A DNA stretch of 64,000 nucleotides, taken from contig CP103037.1 of assembly GCA_024752435.1 (NCBI GenBank), forward strand, positions 744,001 to 808,000, in the 5' to 3' direction. The notes under the pieces are model-generated. The model had not been told where the DNA came from. It ran no database searches and saw nothing but the letters and a program-made list of their open reading frames with translations. Of the stretch, positions 34,162-46,398 are shown in pieces; position 1 is the stretch's first letter; every line of letters starts with the position of its first letter. This DNA is from Allantophomopsis cytisporea (lineage: Eukaryota; Ascomycota; Leotiomycetes; Phacidiales; Phacidiaceae). Position numbers and translations under genes: made by a program.

Positions 34162-34332
34162 ATGGATGCCTACGCCCTCACGGAATTGTACGGGCGGCTG
34201 CTCGCGTACATCGATGACTCACCCGCTCTGGCATCTCTTCTAGTTATCTTTGCTCTTGTCGGAGTACCATACATGCTATACAAATGCTTTCAGCAAGCCG
34301 AAGAACGGATCATTTCTCCTGCGCTGCCGTAA
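34162..34332 (+). CDS. Possible 56-aa single-pass membrane protein
   Basis: A small open frame from the ATG at 34162 (MDAYALTELYGRLLAYIDD) with one hydrophobic helix, ALASLLVIFALVGVPYMLY, and a charged tail (QQAEERIISPALP). The helix is well formed and the flanks are polar, as in real small membrane proteins. There is no known motif and no intron. It is convergent with another small unrecognised membrane protein gene. Could be chance. Confidence 0.35.
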   Translation: MDAYALTELYGRLLAYIDDSPALASLLVIFALVGVPYMLYKCFQQAEERIISPALP

Positions 34333-34761
34333 GATGATGGTGTTGACGGGGTGGAGTGAAGAGGTTGCGCTCTGACGGATTTTAATAGCGGGGACTTTGT
34401 GTTGTCGTGAGGTTGGACGGTTAGATAAACTGATGGTGGTGAGGTTTAGGGAAAGGAATTTAATGATGTGGAAATTTTTGTGAGAGAAGGTTGACTTTGG
34501 GGGTAAATAGCAGTATGGCTGAGGATGTGAACGATAAGACTCTGAGGGTTTGTCGTAGCTTTCTCAAGGGAGATTACGAAGTTATGAATATTTAGAGGAC
34601 ATTGATAATGGTGTGTATGTAAACATATCTTTCCATAAGGGATCACATTAGCTGACAGTTCTGCAGACTTGAAAACATGATATACTCCGTTTTTCTATGG
34701 CCGATCATCAGCTTGAGTTCATGTTTCTATTGCACTTGGTCCGGGGTATAGCCCAGGAGAA
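34333..34761. other. Intergenic between small genes
   Basis: A 429-nt stretch between the convergent small reading frames. Nothing recognisable is seen. Confidence 0.4.
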
Positions 34762-35178
34762 CTATTTCCTCACTACGCCCAGCCAGTCCTTGAAAATGAT
34801 CTCCATTACACGCCAGACGATTTTGAAGATACGGAGAACCATTCGAGGAACGCTGAACAACTCCCACACATATCTCGTCGTGGCCGTGTAGACCAGTGGA
34901 CCAGACCACCTCAACTTCGCGATCACCATGTCCAGAAATCTCGTAGCATAGCGTCGACGGTTGGCTATTCGAGCGCTTCTCCTGAGTTTTGCCCGATGAC
35001 GCCTCTCATATGCCCACGTGTGAAGCTGTCTTCCACCCAGAGCCCCGAACCTCCACAGTTGTCGAAGGACTGAAATGATGAGGATTAATGCCAAGTAGGC
35101 CGCGACCCCAAGAAGGAAGATACAGCTGAGAAATTTAGCGAGAACTTCGATACCGTTGGGTGGTGGCGTTTGTGGCAT
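34762..35178 (-). CDS. Hypothetical 138-aa basic membrane protein
   Basis: A single-exon frame with ATG at 35178. It has a long hydrophobic helix near the N-terminus (FLSCIFLLGVAAYLALILII), then an Arg-rich cytoplasmic-type segment (RRHRAKLRRSARIANRRR) and a weaker amphipathic C-terminal part. The Arg run right after the helix would place the C-terminus in the cytosol by the positive-inside rule. I do not recognise the family. Length and composition make a real gene more likely than not. Confidence 0.5.
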   Translation of the reverse strand: MPQTPPPNGIEVLAKFLSCIFLLGVAAYLALILIISVLRQLWRFGALGGRQLHTWAYERRHRAKLRRSARIANRRRYATRFLDMVIAKLRWSGPLVYTATTRYVWELFSVPRMVLRIFKIVWRVMEIIFKDWLGVVRK

Positions 35179-36101
35179 GGTGAAGGATGTCGATATTGAT
35201 GTTACTGTTGAAAGGAGATGGTTCTGTATTGGTGACGTGAGCCTCGGGAGAGTAAGGGTATAGAATTAGGGAAGATGTTGATGAGTTGCGAAGCTGTTAT
35301 GGCTGCGCTTGCTTGATGTTGGGAAGAGAATAGTATCCAAGCAGAATAAAGCAAGTTTGCGAAAGGAAGGACGCGGATAAGGTGATGGTTGATATTCGTC
35401 ACGAAAGGGATCTAAAACATGCTCCTTATACTAGGAAAACGATTCCGACTGAACATTAAAAGCAAGACATGTTGGAATGAAACAACGATATGATATAGAC
35501 AATGGAAGTTTCTACTTAGCTCTATATTCAAGAGCTACAACGTAGATGCTACGACTTGTGTCTTGATGTTATCTAAAGCTCGATTGGACAGATGAGTTTT
35601 CCTTCTATGCTCCCTTAACGTTCTATCTACAGTTCTACTTTCAAAACGATGCAGTATTGAGAAAACGCATCTCATGTCATTTTCTACAGCACATACCAAT
35701 AAATATGAAGTTGATATTAATCCTTAAGCCATAACAATACCTGTCACGAGAGACACTTACCACGACAAGTAATCCCTAAAAGACGATGAAAAACCATGTA
35801 TATATCGTTAGCCAAAAACTCGATCGGTTAGATGTTTCTATGTTCGTTTACGAACATTTCTATGTACATCATTAGAGAGGAAAGATTTATGAGGTTATGA
35901 AGCTCTATTTACTCCCAACACGTCGGGCAATATGCTATATACACCATTAAATTCTCCCACTCTTCGCAGATATAGTAACATGACAAGACTTATTCAAAGT
36001 TCCGAGAACTCCGAGCCCCCAAAACGCCAGAAATGCACCTCGCCCATCCCAAACCCTCCATACGCTTCTGTCAAGGCCTCTTTAAACTAAGCTCTTCACC
36101 T
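35179..36101. other. Intergenic AT-rich
   Basis: Promoter of the small membrane gene and 3' flank of the arylsulfotransferase-family gene. Nothing else is seen. Confidence 0.45.
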
Positions 36102-37827
36102 CTACCTGATGTTGACTCTGACAGTCTCTTTACTGCAATCCGCATAAAGCGTATCCATCGTATAATTTGTATCAGCAGCGCACATAGTTGCATTACAACT
36201 CGGCTTCATCACATCGGTAGGCACGAAAGTCGAAGTGTAATCACTACCGCGAAGGAAATTGCCGTTCTTATCAATCGCTTCGACATATACGGCGGGTTTG
36301 TAGATGATGTCGTTGAGCATGATCACGGTCTCGAAGCCAGTGCGTGGAACTTCGGTAACGAAAGCATACATTGGCCTGTCTACGGATTCGTCTGACGTAT
36401 AAACTCTCCATGATGCCACTTCCGTCGCACCATTCCATGAGACGTAGATGACCATGGGTGATGAGCAATTGTATGCATACGCAAGTACGTCAGGCGGTGC
36501 GGCGGGAATACCGACCCATTCCTGCTTGTAGGCGCGGAAGGACATGCCGCTATCCGTGTATTTGGCAGAATAGAGGAGCGTCCCATTAACATCATACTCA
36601 GACCACTCTGGAATCGAGCCCCAGCCTATGAAGGCGTTGCCGTTATCCATCATTGACATTGCACCCTGTGAGAAGGCGAGTTTGCCGCCCGGATGAATGT
36701 ACTGGCCGACGAGCTTGGCGGTCATCTTAAACTCATCGATGTCGATAAGCATTCCCGAGGAGGCGAGGGCGGATCGCGAGGTAGGAATTCCTTTCTTGCC
36801 ACCGTCAAAGGCATTGTTGAAGAGGGAGATGCGATTGATGTTGCCTCTGGGGCTGTATTGGCGCATCATGTGTTGGCGGGTGAAGTTGAGATTTCCCTCC
36901 ATCTTGAAACTCGAGTGCTTGCCGCCCAACCGCCACATGATGTGACCTGGATCTTCTCTGTTATTACCTGCTATTTTGTAGATGGTATCTGTATGACGGC
37001 CAGAGATATAATAATCCCCATTAAGGTCCTTGTCTACGCTGTTGATGTGGAAGTAGTCGTATGGTTCGGCGAAGTTACCCAATCCTACGATGTTGGTTCC
37101 CTTTGGCTTCAAGGTAACATATGTCTCAGCCAGAGGTACGTATCGAAGAGAGCACCACTGGAACACCATTTGGTGGGTGGAAATATCGATGTCTTGGAAG
37201 CAACCAGAAAGGGCATACCCATTCTTCTTCCCACCAAAAGCAGCGAGGTCGGCTTTTTGAGTTCGATAGACGATTTGGAGTAAGCTTGAACCATTGTGTC
37301 CTTCTGGGGTATTCAGTTCGTGAATGTCTGGTGCAATAAGACCATTGGTTGCGCTGAAGGGACTCGTGACTTCAGTATAGCTATTATCAAAAAATCGAAT
37401 TTCTCCAGAACTATGTCCTCCTTGTTGGATTGGCCTTGCGTCGTTGTAGCAAAGGTGAGTACCTATTTCTCCGCGGTAATCACAGACGTGGAAGTCCATG
37501 CAACGCTTATTTACCGTATCATATCCATCGTAAATAAGTTCCTGGAACATTCAGCTTTAGCTTTCATTATTTTGTGATATAAGTGCTTACTCCGTCCTGA
37601 GTAAATATTTGTGGACCATTGGGAAAGGAACTGTTGACGTCAAGATAAGGAGCAAGGAAGATATATCCTGGCGCCAAAGACTCTGGGCTCTTTTTGACCT
37701 CCACTCTGACATTGACAGCACGTTGACCAGGTCTCGTCAGATAATTTGAAAAGTCGGTAGAGGGAGGTCTATGAGCAGCATGTGCCAGTTGAAGCAGAGC
37801 AGCCACAACAATAGTAGAGCAGAGCAT
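36102..37827 (-). CDS. Secreted arylsulfotransferase-family protein
   Basis: Two exons (37827-37591 and 37541-36102) encode 558 aa; the 49-nt intron joins QDG to ELIYDGYD. The start at 37827 (MLCSTIVVAALLQLAHA) gives a clear signal peptide, so the in-frame upstream start was rejected. The mature part has the fungal arylsulfotransferase (Arylsulfotrans_2) pattern: YDGYDTVNKRCMDFHVCDY, DIHELNTPEGHNGSSLL, FQDIDISTHQMVFQW, HINSVDKDLNGDYYISGRHTDTIYKI and WRLGGKHSSF, which suggest a six-bladed propeller. Multiple N-glycosylation sequons (NGSS, NFT) fit secretion. Fungal members have no proven substrate, so activity is inferred only. Confidence 0.85.
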
Positions 37828-40247
37828 TTTGCAATACAGTGAGAAGCTCTGCAGCAAATTCTCAAAAGCGATGAGCGTGGCAATCAAACAGCTAAACCCT
37901 TCAAAAACAATGGGCAGATATGAAATACATATATTTCCTCGATTAGAAGTATCAAAACGACCTACCTAATATCAACCGTAGAACTGTTTCAATCCTAGTT
38001 GGAGTGGAGCCTTTGCAACTCCAATAGAATACTAGAACTTGAATATGACATTTCAATAAGGTAGCTCAACGGGTAGGCATTCAGGTAGCACCTTGACCAT
38101 TGTAGATAGATATGGCCACAAGCGATTAAGAATGTCCTGAAGCAGCGAAGGTCACTAAGAACAGATGTTGAGGAGAAGCTATCGGCGGTGTTTCAACGTC
38201 GACATGGTCTCTTCCACAAGAGCTGTAAAATTCACATTCATTTCTTCTGCTGTGATAGGTGCTATTCGTAAGGCGCATTACCGAGCCACAGGATTATCGT
38301 ACCAATGTGGCCATATTTGGGTTCGTGTTGATGAAGGGAGTAAGAAAGGAAGGACAAAGTGGTGTTTCTCAAGATTAGGACGCCTGTTAATCCAATGGTG
38401 TGTTGATGAAGACCGACAGGGTTAAGGCTCCAGTCTCCGACCTTGTTTCTTTTTACCTCCATCATGATGTCTGTTCCTGCATTCCTTGCGGGTCCGGCGA
38501 TACAGTTCCGGTCATGATCCAGGTATGTAGCAGGAGTTGCTGTTAATGGCAGTTCATAGATCCAATAAGGAAAGCCATTGACGAACCAAAGGTGGAAGGT
38601 CAATCAGCATGGAGAACATCATGATTGAGGCGATTAGCCACAACATCCAGGGGTACCCAGAGTAGCACGTGATTTCGGTCAAATGCAGTTATATGTAGAA
38701 AGTAAAAAAAATTGAGTCAGTATTATTGATATCCATACGATATGTCCTGCAATGGTAAGTAGAGTATGGGGAATATGGCTTTCCCTACCCCGCTATGCTG
38801 TTCCAGAGTCATCTTGAACAATCCAAAGTCAGGTAGTCGACCAAGGTGAAAAAATTCAGCATGGCAATTGTTTGAATATATTTTACACTTTTACCTTGCT
38901 AAACAGCAAAAGGACTGACTCAAGAATCTTCAAGAGTCCGTAGACGCCATGGCGGCAGACAGTGGGACTTAAAATCAATTTGCATCATAATGTAGACTTC
39001 TGGCCGTGCACTTGGATTGACTTGGACCGCCCCGGGAATGTGGTACTCCCACTAAAATTCTGTAGATCGATCGATCTTTTTGTGCTGTCATGAACAAATT
39101 CTCAGCTCAACTACAACATCATATAATAATAAGGTGTACGGCAGGAACACTCCTTTCAATAATCTAACAGGAATATCAGGAGCAATCGAAAAATCCTGCT
39201 ACTTACTGCTTCAGCACTAGTCGATGATCATGTACTCTACGATCGATGGCTAGAGGATGTTAGAGCAAGATATGCGCTCAGACATCAGATGGAGATTCGA
39301 AACCCGCTCCAAATTGTTCATGGCATTGAAGTCCTCAACACTTACAAGTACCAAATTTGAATAGAATACTTACTCACGTACCCCTCACTTCGCTTTAGAC
39401 CATGGATATGCTGTGTACCATGGTCTACCGCCTATGGGTTCTCACGGTAATAGAACTAAAGAGATGGCGATCTACGAAATACCGTACCGTCAGCCATAAA
39501 AAACCCAGACAAACCCATCCGACACAATCTGCTTTAACTAAGAACATCAGCCGCTGTGGAGTGGAAAGTGGAGCGACTCAAGCTTTTCGAGCGAAGTCAC
39601 AAATGTCATGAAAAAGGTACGCGACACCGGTGACGCTTCAACTGACATGTTCGTCTGTGGAGGCATAGTCCACCCAAAGAGCTCAATTAGACAGGCTATC
39701 GAGGGAATCTAAAGGTTAAATAACCCCGATGGCCCATGAACATAAAGTAGTCTTTACTTCATCCCTTTCCACAATGTCTCATATATATGTACACATATTC
39801 GTTTCCATACCCGGCCATATAAACAAGCCCGCTATGTCATAGAGCCCACCTAAATACTGAGAAGATCGTTTTCAATTACTGAAACAGCTACCACCCGCAC
39901 GATCAATAATGCGAGCATCTTATCTTCAACCCCACACATGTTGGATCATGATATCACATGAAAACGGAGCCGCTATCCAACTCTTTAAGTCGAGTTGCTA
40001 TGCGTGGTAGCTCCCGTCAGTGGTGTCCACAATACGCCTCTCTACGTAACTATTCTCATCCAATTTTGCCCTTGCTAGTAAGGGCGCAGGATTGGGGGGA
40101 AAAGGGCACACTAAATATACATTCTACTCATGCTTCTTAGATAAGTTCATGGAAACATGTACCTATAATCTATCGACTGTTTTCCTTCTTATTTTCCTCC
40201 CCACAGTCCCCAAGAGGTGCAGAAAGTATTCTTCTCGGCCATTCAAG
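37828..40247. other. 2.4 kb region without a supported gene
   Basis: A long divergent intergenic region between the arylsulfotransferase-family and aquaporin genes. All frames are short; the longest (a 113-aa minus frame near 38262-38603) lacks an ATG and family features. No repeat or RNA gene was seen by eye. Confidence 0.45.
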
Positions 40248-42018
40248 ATGACTTCTGATACGACGCACAATGATAACCCCTCGGAGACGACCATCATTGC
40301 ACCAGTGATTTCTTTACCAGAGAGTAGTACAGGGCGCAAAGTCAAGAACCATTTCGTGGCTTTCATCGGAGAGTTCACCGGTACATTCCTGTTCCTATTC
40401 TTTGCCTTTGCCGGTACACAAACGGCGAATCAAGCCTCTTCACAGACAGAAGGTGTCACTGGCCCCGATCTCATCCAGTTACTCTATATCTCTCTGATCT
40501 TCGGCTTCAGCTTGGCGATCAACGTATGGGTATTCTTCCGTATTAGTGGAGGACTTTTCAATCCAGCCGTAAGTAGTCTTGAGACCCGAAACTTCAAAAT
40601 GAGATGATCAAGAGAGCTTCAGAATCTGAACTGAAGTTGAGAATAGGTCACTTTAGCACTCTGCATCTGTGGTATCAATGGACCTATCAGGTAAGACATA
40701 GCCAACCTCTAGGCTGTTTGCAGCCGATCAGTTTGACTGATACCTGCAGATCACTTTATATCTTTGTAGCTCAAACTCTCGGAGCCATTGCCGCAGCTGG
40801 CGCCGTGCGAGGCATGATCCCAGGATACAGCGTGCTGTTCCGGGTACGATTGCAAGAACCGACGACAGTTGCGCAGGGATTTTTCCTCGAACTATTTTTC
40901 ACGACGGAGCTGGTCTTCACGATCTTGATGCTAGCTGCTGAGGTACGTAGACTACATTCTAGCAAGAAACGTACAATGGAGCTGGAGAGGAGGCTTTGCA
41001 TACGCGCTATGCTACCCCAACCATCTCATTCTAGAAAGAAGCCGCGAAAGTCTGCGGGCGATGAAAGAATGGAACTGACTCACAAGCAGAAAACGAAAGC
41101 AACCTTCGTCGCACCCGTCGGCATTGGACTCGCACTTTTCATCGCTGAGTTAGTTGGTGTATATTGGACCGGGTAAGTGAAACGTACCCCTATCATCTTC
41201 ATGATTGCAGTCCTCACTGCATCCTCCTCAAGCCACCCCGATATATATGATCAACAAAATGGATAGCTAACTTTGATCAACCAGAGGAGCTGTCAATCCT
41301 GCACGTGCTTTCGGACCTGAAGTCATCGCTCGTAATTTCCCAGGTTACCATTGGCTATACTGTAAGTGAATGAATCAGTCCGAGAGCAAATGCTCCGTGC
41401 GTACATGGTGCTACGGCACTTGAGGTTGCTCGACTGGGCTGCTACATAGTCAGCGGTGTAATGGGATCGTCCGTGTGCCTATGTACCTGGCACGATCCCA
41501 TCCTCAGCTTGAGGAGTGGCAGTACAGGACCACGCAAAGTTATCTTAATGATATCGATATCCTCAAGCATCCCGATTCATCCCACCAAACACTTCTCGCC
41601 TAGAGTTTTACTTATTACCCCTACAAGGTCCAAAACGCTCCAAACCCTCAAATATTTCCTTGTCATATGCTGCTTTTCTTATTTCAAGAGATGGAAGCTA
41701 ACTAGTCTAGGGATTGCACCACTCCTCGGCGCATGCCTCGCATCTGCATTTTACAAATTCATGAAGTACATGGACTACGAGGATGTCAACGGCGACCAGG
41801 ACAAGACTGAAGATGACGAGGAGCTAGCACGCATGGCAAAGAATCATAAGAAGACATTGAAAGAGAGTGGTGGGTGGAGGCAGAATCATCACATGAGGCA
41901 TCGGAAACCGGCAAGAGGAGACGATGTTGTGCTTGGTGAGATGAGAAACGGGGATATGGGATCAAGGAGGGGTGATATTGATGATTTTGCAGCGGAGGAG
42001 GGAAGAGCGGGGAAGTAG
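40248..42018 (+). CDS. Orthodox aquaporin (MIP family)
   Basis: Six exons (40248-40568, 40647-40690, 40750-40942, 41090-41172, 41285-41361, 41711-42018) encode 341 aa; every join keeps frame. Both half-helix motifs are formed: FNPA|VTLALCICG across intron 1 and GAVNPARAFGPEV in exon 5. The residue after the second NPAR is Ala rather than Asp, which points to a water channel, not an aquaglyceroporin. Membrane helices include VAFIGEFTGTFLFLFFAFAG, LLYISLIFGFSLAINVWVF, FFTTELVFTILMLAAE and IGLALFIAELVGVYW. The C-terminal tail (~80 residues) is highly charged with many Lys/Glu and Arg and may carry regulation. Localisation (plasma membrane or vacuole) cannot be told. Confidence 0.9.
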
Positions 42019-42400
42019 AGAGTTGACGGGTAGGTTGTAAGCATACATGAAAAGCTGAATTGGTTAGGAGTCTGGTGCAAGAGTCATGTATTGTCAGTCA
42101 TAGCTCTGCGTTAAGGAAAGATAAACTTAGGCATGTAATGATGAGAATACTGGAGTATATTTGCAAGTGAAGAAGTATTGTTGACTATTCTATCTGTCAT
42201 CATGATATCTGACCCACTGCAGACATTTAGAGTCCGAGTGATAGATATCGACTTCGATATTTAGCCCTTTGAACGCCGGATATGCTATATACCATACAGT
42301 GAAGAACCCTAATCGAGTTTGAAACGAAGCAAATGCTGACAATGAAGTCGTGCTATATATTTAACCCCTGATCGTCGACGATGAGATTATGCCATAAATC
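42019..42400. other. Intergenic, convergent 3' ends
   Basis: The aquaporin and Sam37 genes converge here. Nothing else is seen. Confidence 0.5.
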
Positions 42401-43821
42401 CTACAAACTTTCCTCAGCAGTTGGGCTTTGTGGGAGGCCTCCAAATGCCCGCATCAAGTCACTCTGAATATCCAAGCCACCAGAGTCATCCAAAACGTCA
42501 TCAAGATTTGTAGACATATCGTTGAAATCCTTTTCTTCCTGCTGTTCACCAAGGACAATGAATCCTTGATGAAACATATAGCCCACGAAAAGCGCTACAC
42601 CAGCAGCAACGCTGCCGACGCTAGTCAGGAACTCTCTGCGCTGGTAATATGCCCTAGCCAACTCGAATTCCTCCTCCTCGTCAGGTTCCTCGGTGGTATC
42701 CTGCAAACGCCTTGATTTTCTCAAGTGCGCCACACCCGGAATTGAATCAACAATACCGGTGGCTAGCATACCTCCGATGGCCAGAAGCCCGCCCTGATCT
42801 GGCTTGCACCAAGGTAGTGTGCCTTTGTCTGTGGCATCATAATTTACATGGAAGGCATCAACGACGGACGCAGGGCCGCCGAAAAAGCTTCGCTGCAAAT
42901 CGTGTACAAAGGCACATAGATTGGGGAATTTCTGACGCATTGTTCGTGCTAGCCATGGTTGCGGGAGATCAGGAAGTAGGCAGAGGCTTAGGTAACCGAA
43001 AGCAAGACAGTCAAGACTGGTGGGCTCCGTAGAAGATAGAAAGAAGCGCTTGGAGCCACGGAGAGAGTGCAGCGGAGTGAAGAATGAAGTGGCTAAGCTA
43101 TCAAGGCGAATCTGGGCTTTATTCTCTGGCGCTGCTGCCAGCATTGAAGTCACAGTTTGGCGCGGATTTAGGCGTAGGGATTCGGGGATTATCGATCGGT
43201 TATTGGTAGTTGCTTCAACATTGTCTGAGTCGATGTCGAGCGACGAGAGTCCAAGATACTCCGTACGCCTTTTTGCTGCAGCACGCACGGCTGGAGGTGT
43301 AAAGTAAGGCAGGGGGAAAGACTGGATGGTGTTGTAAATCGGCCTCGTGATATTCGTGTAGTTCTGGGTGGAGACGTATAGGGAAAGATCGAGGAGAGGT
43401 TGACCTTGCGACTCTACAAAAGATGAAAAGCTATTCACACCATCAGTATCAGCAAGCATGTAAGATACAGCGGAATATTTACGCTGCACAATCTGCCTTG
43501 GCCTTGCCCTCCAGATTGGTATCTAAGGCCCATTCTCCCCCAGAGTATTGGTAAACATAGTCGATGATATTTCTGAAGCCGCCTATCCATATGGTGCCAT
43601 TGCGCAGGGCAGGCAATTCATCTGCACCCACCATCAGCTGTATGCAGGTTGATGCTTGGAGTAGGCATACTGGTTGGGCTAAGTGCCGGATCGCTGCTTG
43701 CGATAAGCTTCCATTCTGCTCGTGGCACAGTCTGTGTAAGGTATGCGATAGCTGCCAGGCATTGTGCGTCAATTGAGGGCAGTGAGAATGCTGGACCCCA
43801 GACGTGCAGTTCGAATACCAT
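42401..43821 (-). CDS. SAM37: Sam37/metaxin, mitochondrial SAM complex subunit
   Basis: Three exons (43821-43671, 43621-43483, 43430-42401) encode 439 aa. The N-terminal Tom37/Sam37 domain starts MVFELHVWGPAFSLPSID; joining exons 1 and 2 yields SDPALSPTNELPALRNGTIWIGGF, and exons 2 and 3 give KADCAAFSSFVESQGQPLLDLSLYVS, both matching the family. The central GST-C-like part includes TEPTSLDCLAFGYLSLCLLPDLP. A C-terminal membrane helix (SVGSVAAGVALFVGYMF) anchors it in the outer mitochondrial membrane. In yeast Sam37 works with Sam50 and Sam35 to insert beta-barrel proteins. The gene start reads leftward from a 1.15 kb intergenic region. Confidence 0.88.
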
Positions 43822-44973
43822 GCTCTGATGCGACCCGCAGCTACGTGCGGAGAATATATAGATGCGTGGTGAATGTACTCTGACTCGGAGTAGTGGGGTA
43901 AGCTATGAGCAAGAGCTGCAGAGTGTCGTAAGAAAGTCTCACGAGCCTAGGCTACTGGGGGTCTGGAGGATCAATTGAGGAGGAGGGGCCTGAGTCGAGA
44001 GTTGTCGTCGGTGTTTTCTTTGGGAGATATGTTGGACAACGATGTTGAAGGTGCAAGTGGCACTTCAATGTTTTCTTTTGATCATGTCAACATTTATTGA
44101 GATGAGCTTTGTCAATCCATGCATGTGTAAATGATCGGCGGATACTAGGTCCGAGGCCGAGATGTGATGTCTAAAGATTGAATTTCATTCGGTACGCCCA
44201 TACAATCGAATCAATCTCTAGCAGCGGTAATATTCTATCTACTTGATACACTATCGATACTCCGTATGGAGTGTATACAGTCACGGCCACTTTTCGCGAT
44301 ACGATATCCGTTCATTTACGATATCCGTTCATGAAGAGTGGCATTGAGTCGGAAGTCCATGTCCATTGAATAGATGGATCCTCTGATGCTAAATTTGGTA
44401 TCCTATTCATTGTGGATAGCATGATCCGAGACGCCGTGCACCACCAACACTGAACGTTCAAACTTCTGCAGCCGTCGAACATGGAATCTCATGGATCATA
44501 GTGCTGCTTACTCGAATGGCGGATGTGAGCACATCGGACCCATATAAAGAAGTCATAGGTGACCAGCGGAACACAAAGTCAGAGATAATCCCTACCAAGT
44601 GCGGAATTTGACATGTCCACGTCTATCCAAGGCCTTATTCCCTTAGCGATCATCGTGTTTCTCAAGTGTCGATTACGAATTATATCGGTAGGATAGGCGC
44701 ATATACCAATCATAACGTGACAGAAATTGATACCTATCCTATGTAGAATGCGAAGAACAATGCGAGCAAAGCCTAACGCATATAGGACAATACGGCATAG
44801 CTTGCTCTATACTGATGGATTTCTCACTTCAAGATCAAATCGGTTGATGCAAGAATGGAGATAAGAAAAAGTTCTAAAGTCCATACCGAGACCATTCGGC
44901 CCCACGTCCAGCCCGTCATTGATTGAATATAACATCATCAACAGCACGAAATGCTCTCCCACACGCACCCATC
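43822..44973. promoter_or_regulatory. Divergent promoter SAM37 / AIM32-like
   Basis: Both flanking genes are mitochondrial and transcribed away from this 1.15 kb region. A tandem ACGATATCCGTTCAT repeat (two copies) lies at about 44300-44332. No gene is supported. Confidence 0.45.
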
Positions 44974-46037
44974 ATGTCGTCCATCCACTCCGGCTCATGG
45001 CGGATTCTTCGCCTGGCGCATAAGTTCTCCATAACATCGAAAGTCCGGCATTCATCCACCGTAACAGCCAAGAAGTCAAAACCCTTCCCTACTATCCCGA
45101 GTTGTCCTCCCGCAACATGCGGATGCGCCGCTGCGCCTACGATGCCGGAAGGCTTCGAGATCGACTATAGCAAGCCGCTGAACGGTAGCATGCCAGCATA
45201 TAACACGCAGGTTCTATTCTGCACGGGAGAGAACGACTGGCCATCTAAGATCGAGGACATAAATGAAGGGTCGAACGTGGTTACCGAGATCAAGAAATTG
45301 ATAGGGCGAGGAGGAGAATTCCATAATGTTTGTTTCTCAAGACACTTCCCCAAAACTGCACAGAGAAAATCTCAACAATAACTAAATACTGACATGTTCC
45401 CCCTTCACAGCCATACCACAACATCGTCCCATTAGCATCCTCGTTCGCTCCCTCCCCATCACCAGAGACATCAACAAATCCAACATCAGCATACATCCTC
45501 CCCAACTTCACCTACATACCCACCCTACCCAGCGATCCCAAATCCCTAAAATCCCTAATAACAACGCACCTCCTGGACACCACACCAACAGACACCGCAA
45601 TCGCTGCACAACCCATCAACGACATCCTCGTGCTAATCTGCGGGCACGGCGGACGCGACATCCGATGCGGCGTGCTGGGCCCGATCCTCGAGAGCGAGTT
45701 CAAGAGCAAGCTATCGGCGTTCGGGTATGACGTCCTCGAGGCCTCACCGGATCAGTCACCCGCGACGGACGGGAATGGCGCGCGGGTGGGCTTGATCTCG
45801 CATATTGGCGGGCACAAGTTTGCGGGAAACATCATCATTTATCTTCCGCCGGGACTGACGACGAAGTCGGGCGAGAAACATGCTCTGGCTGGAAAGGGGA
45901 TTTGGTATGGGAGGGTCATGCCGGAGCATATCGAGGGTATTGTAAGGGAGACCATTGTAGAGGGGAACGTGATAGAGAATATCTTCCGCGGAGGTGTGAA
46001 GGTGGGTAACGAGGGTACCGAGATATTAAGACTTTGA
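44974..46037 (+). CDS. AIM32: Aim32-like mitochondrial Fe-S (sucrase/ferredoxin-like) protein
   Basis: Two exons (44974-45327 and 45411-46037; donor GTTTGT) encode 326 aa. The N-terminus MSSIHSGSWRILRLAHKF lacks acidic residues and resembles a mitochondrial presequence. The C-terminal thioredoxin-like ferredoxin domain carries CGHGGRDIRCG (C-x8-C) and HIGGHKFAGN, with His residues that can bind a [2Fe-2S] cluster, as in yeast Aim32. The front half includes CPPATCGCAAAP and PEGFEIDYSKPLNGSMP. Yeast Aim32 acts in the matrix and intermembrane space in redox control of import. Start choice at 44974 avoids an upstream non-ATG frame. Confidence 0.87.
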
Positions 46038-46398
46038 GAAGATGTACTGGGGGCATAGAATGCTGTGTTGATTACGGAGGCACAGGCACATAGAGACTCC
46101 ACTATTTGTCGTACCCTGAAGTTCCTGGTGTTACATTGCAAAAATCTCAACTTGTATAAAACTCTCCATTTGGTAACTCAAACATATACAGATATAGATA
46201 ATCTAATACCTTGATGACCCAATATTCGCCCAAATCACAATAATACGTTAACGCCTACATCCCCCAAACCCATCCATATATATACACATCCGAACACCCC
46301 CGTAATTGAAAGCATCTACTAGTATCTCCGGGGTATCAAAAACAGTCTTGTACACCGTCCTGTCTCTACATTTCATTCATAAATTCCTCAAACATTTT
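46038..46398. other. Intergenic, convergent 3' ends
   Basis: The AIM32-like gene and the transcription factor gene converge here. Nothing else is seen. Confidence 0.5.

Noticed and set aside
36693..37283. 196-aa plus-strand open frame
   Set aside because: It is an antisense shadow of the arylsulfotransferase-family gene.
38262..38603. 113-aa minus-strand frame
   Set aside because: No ATG start and no recognised motif; no splice partner was found.
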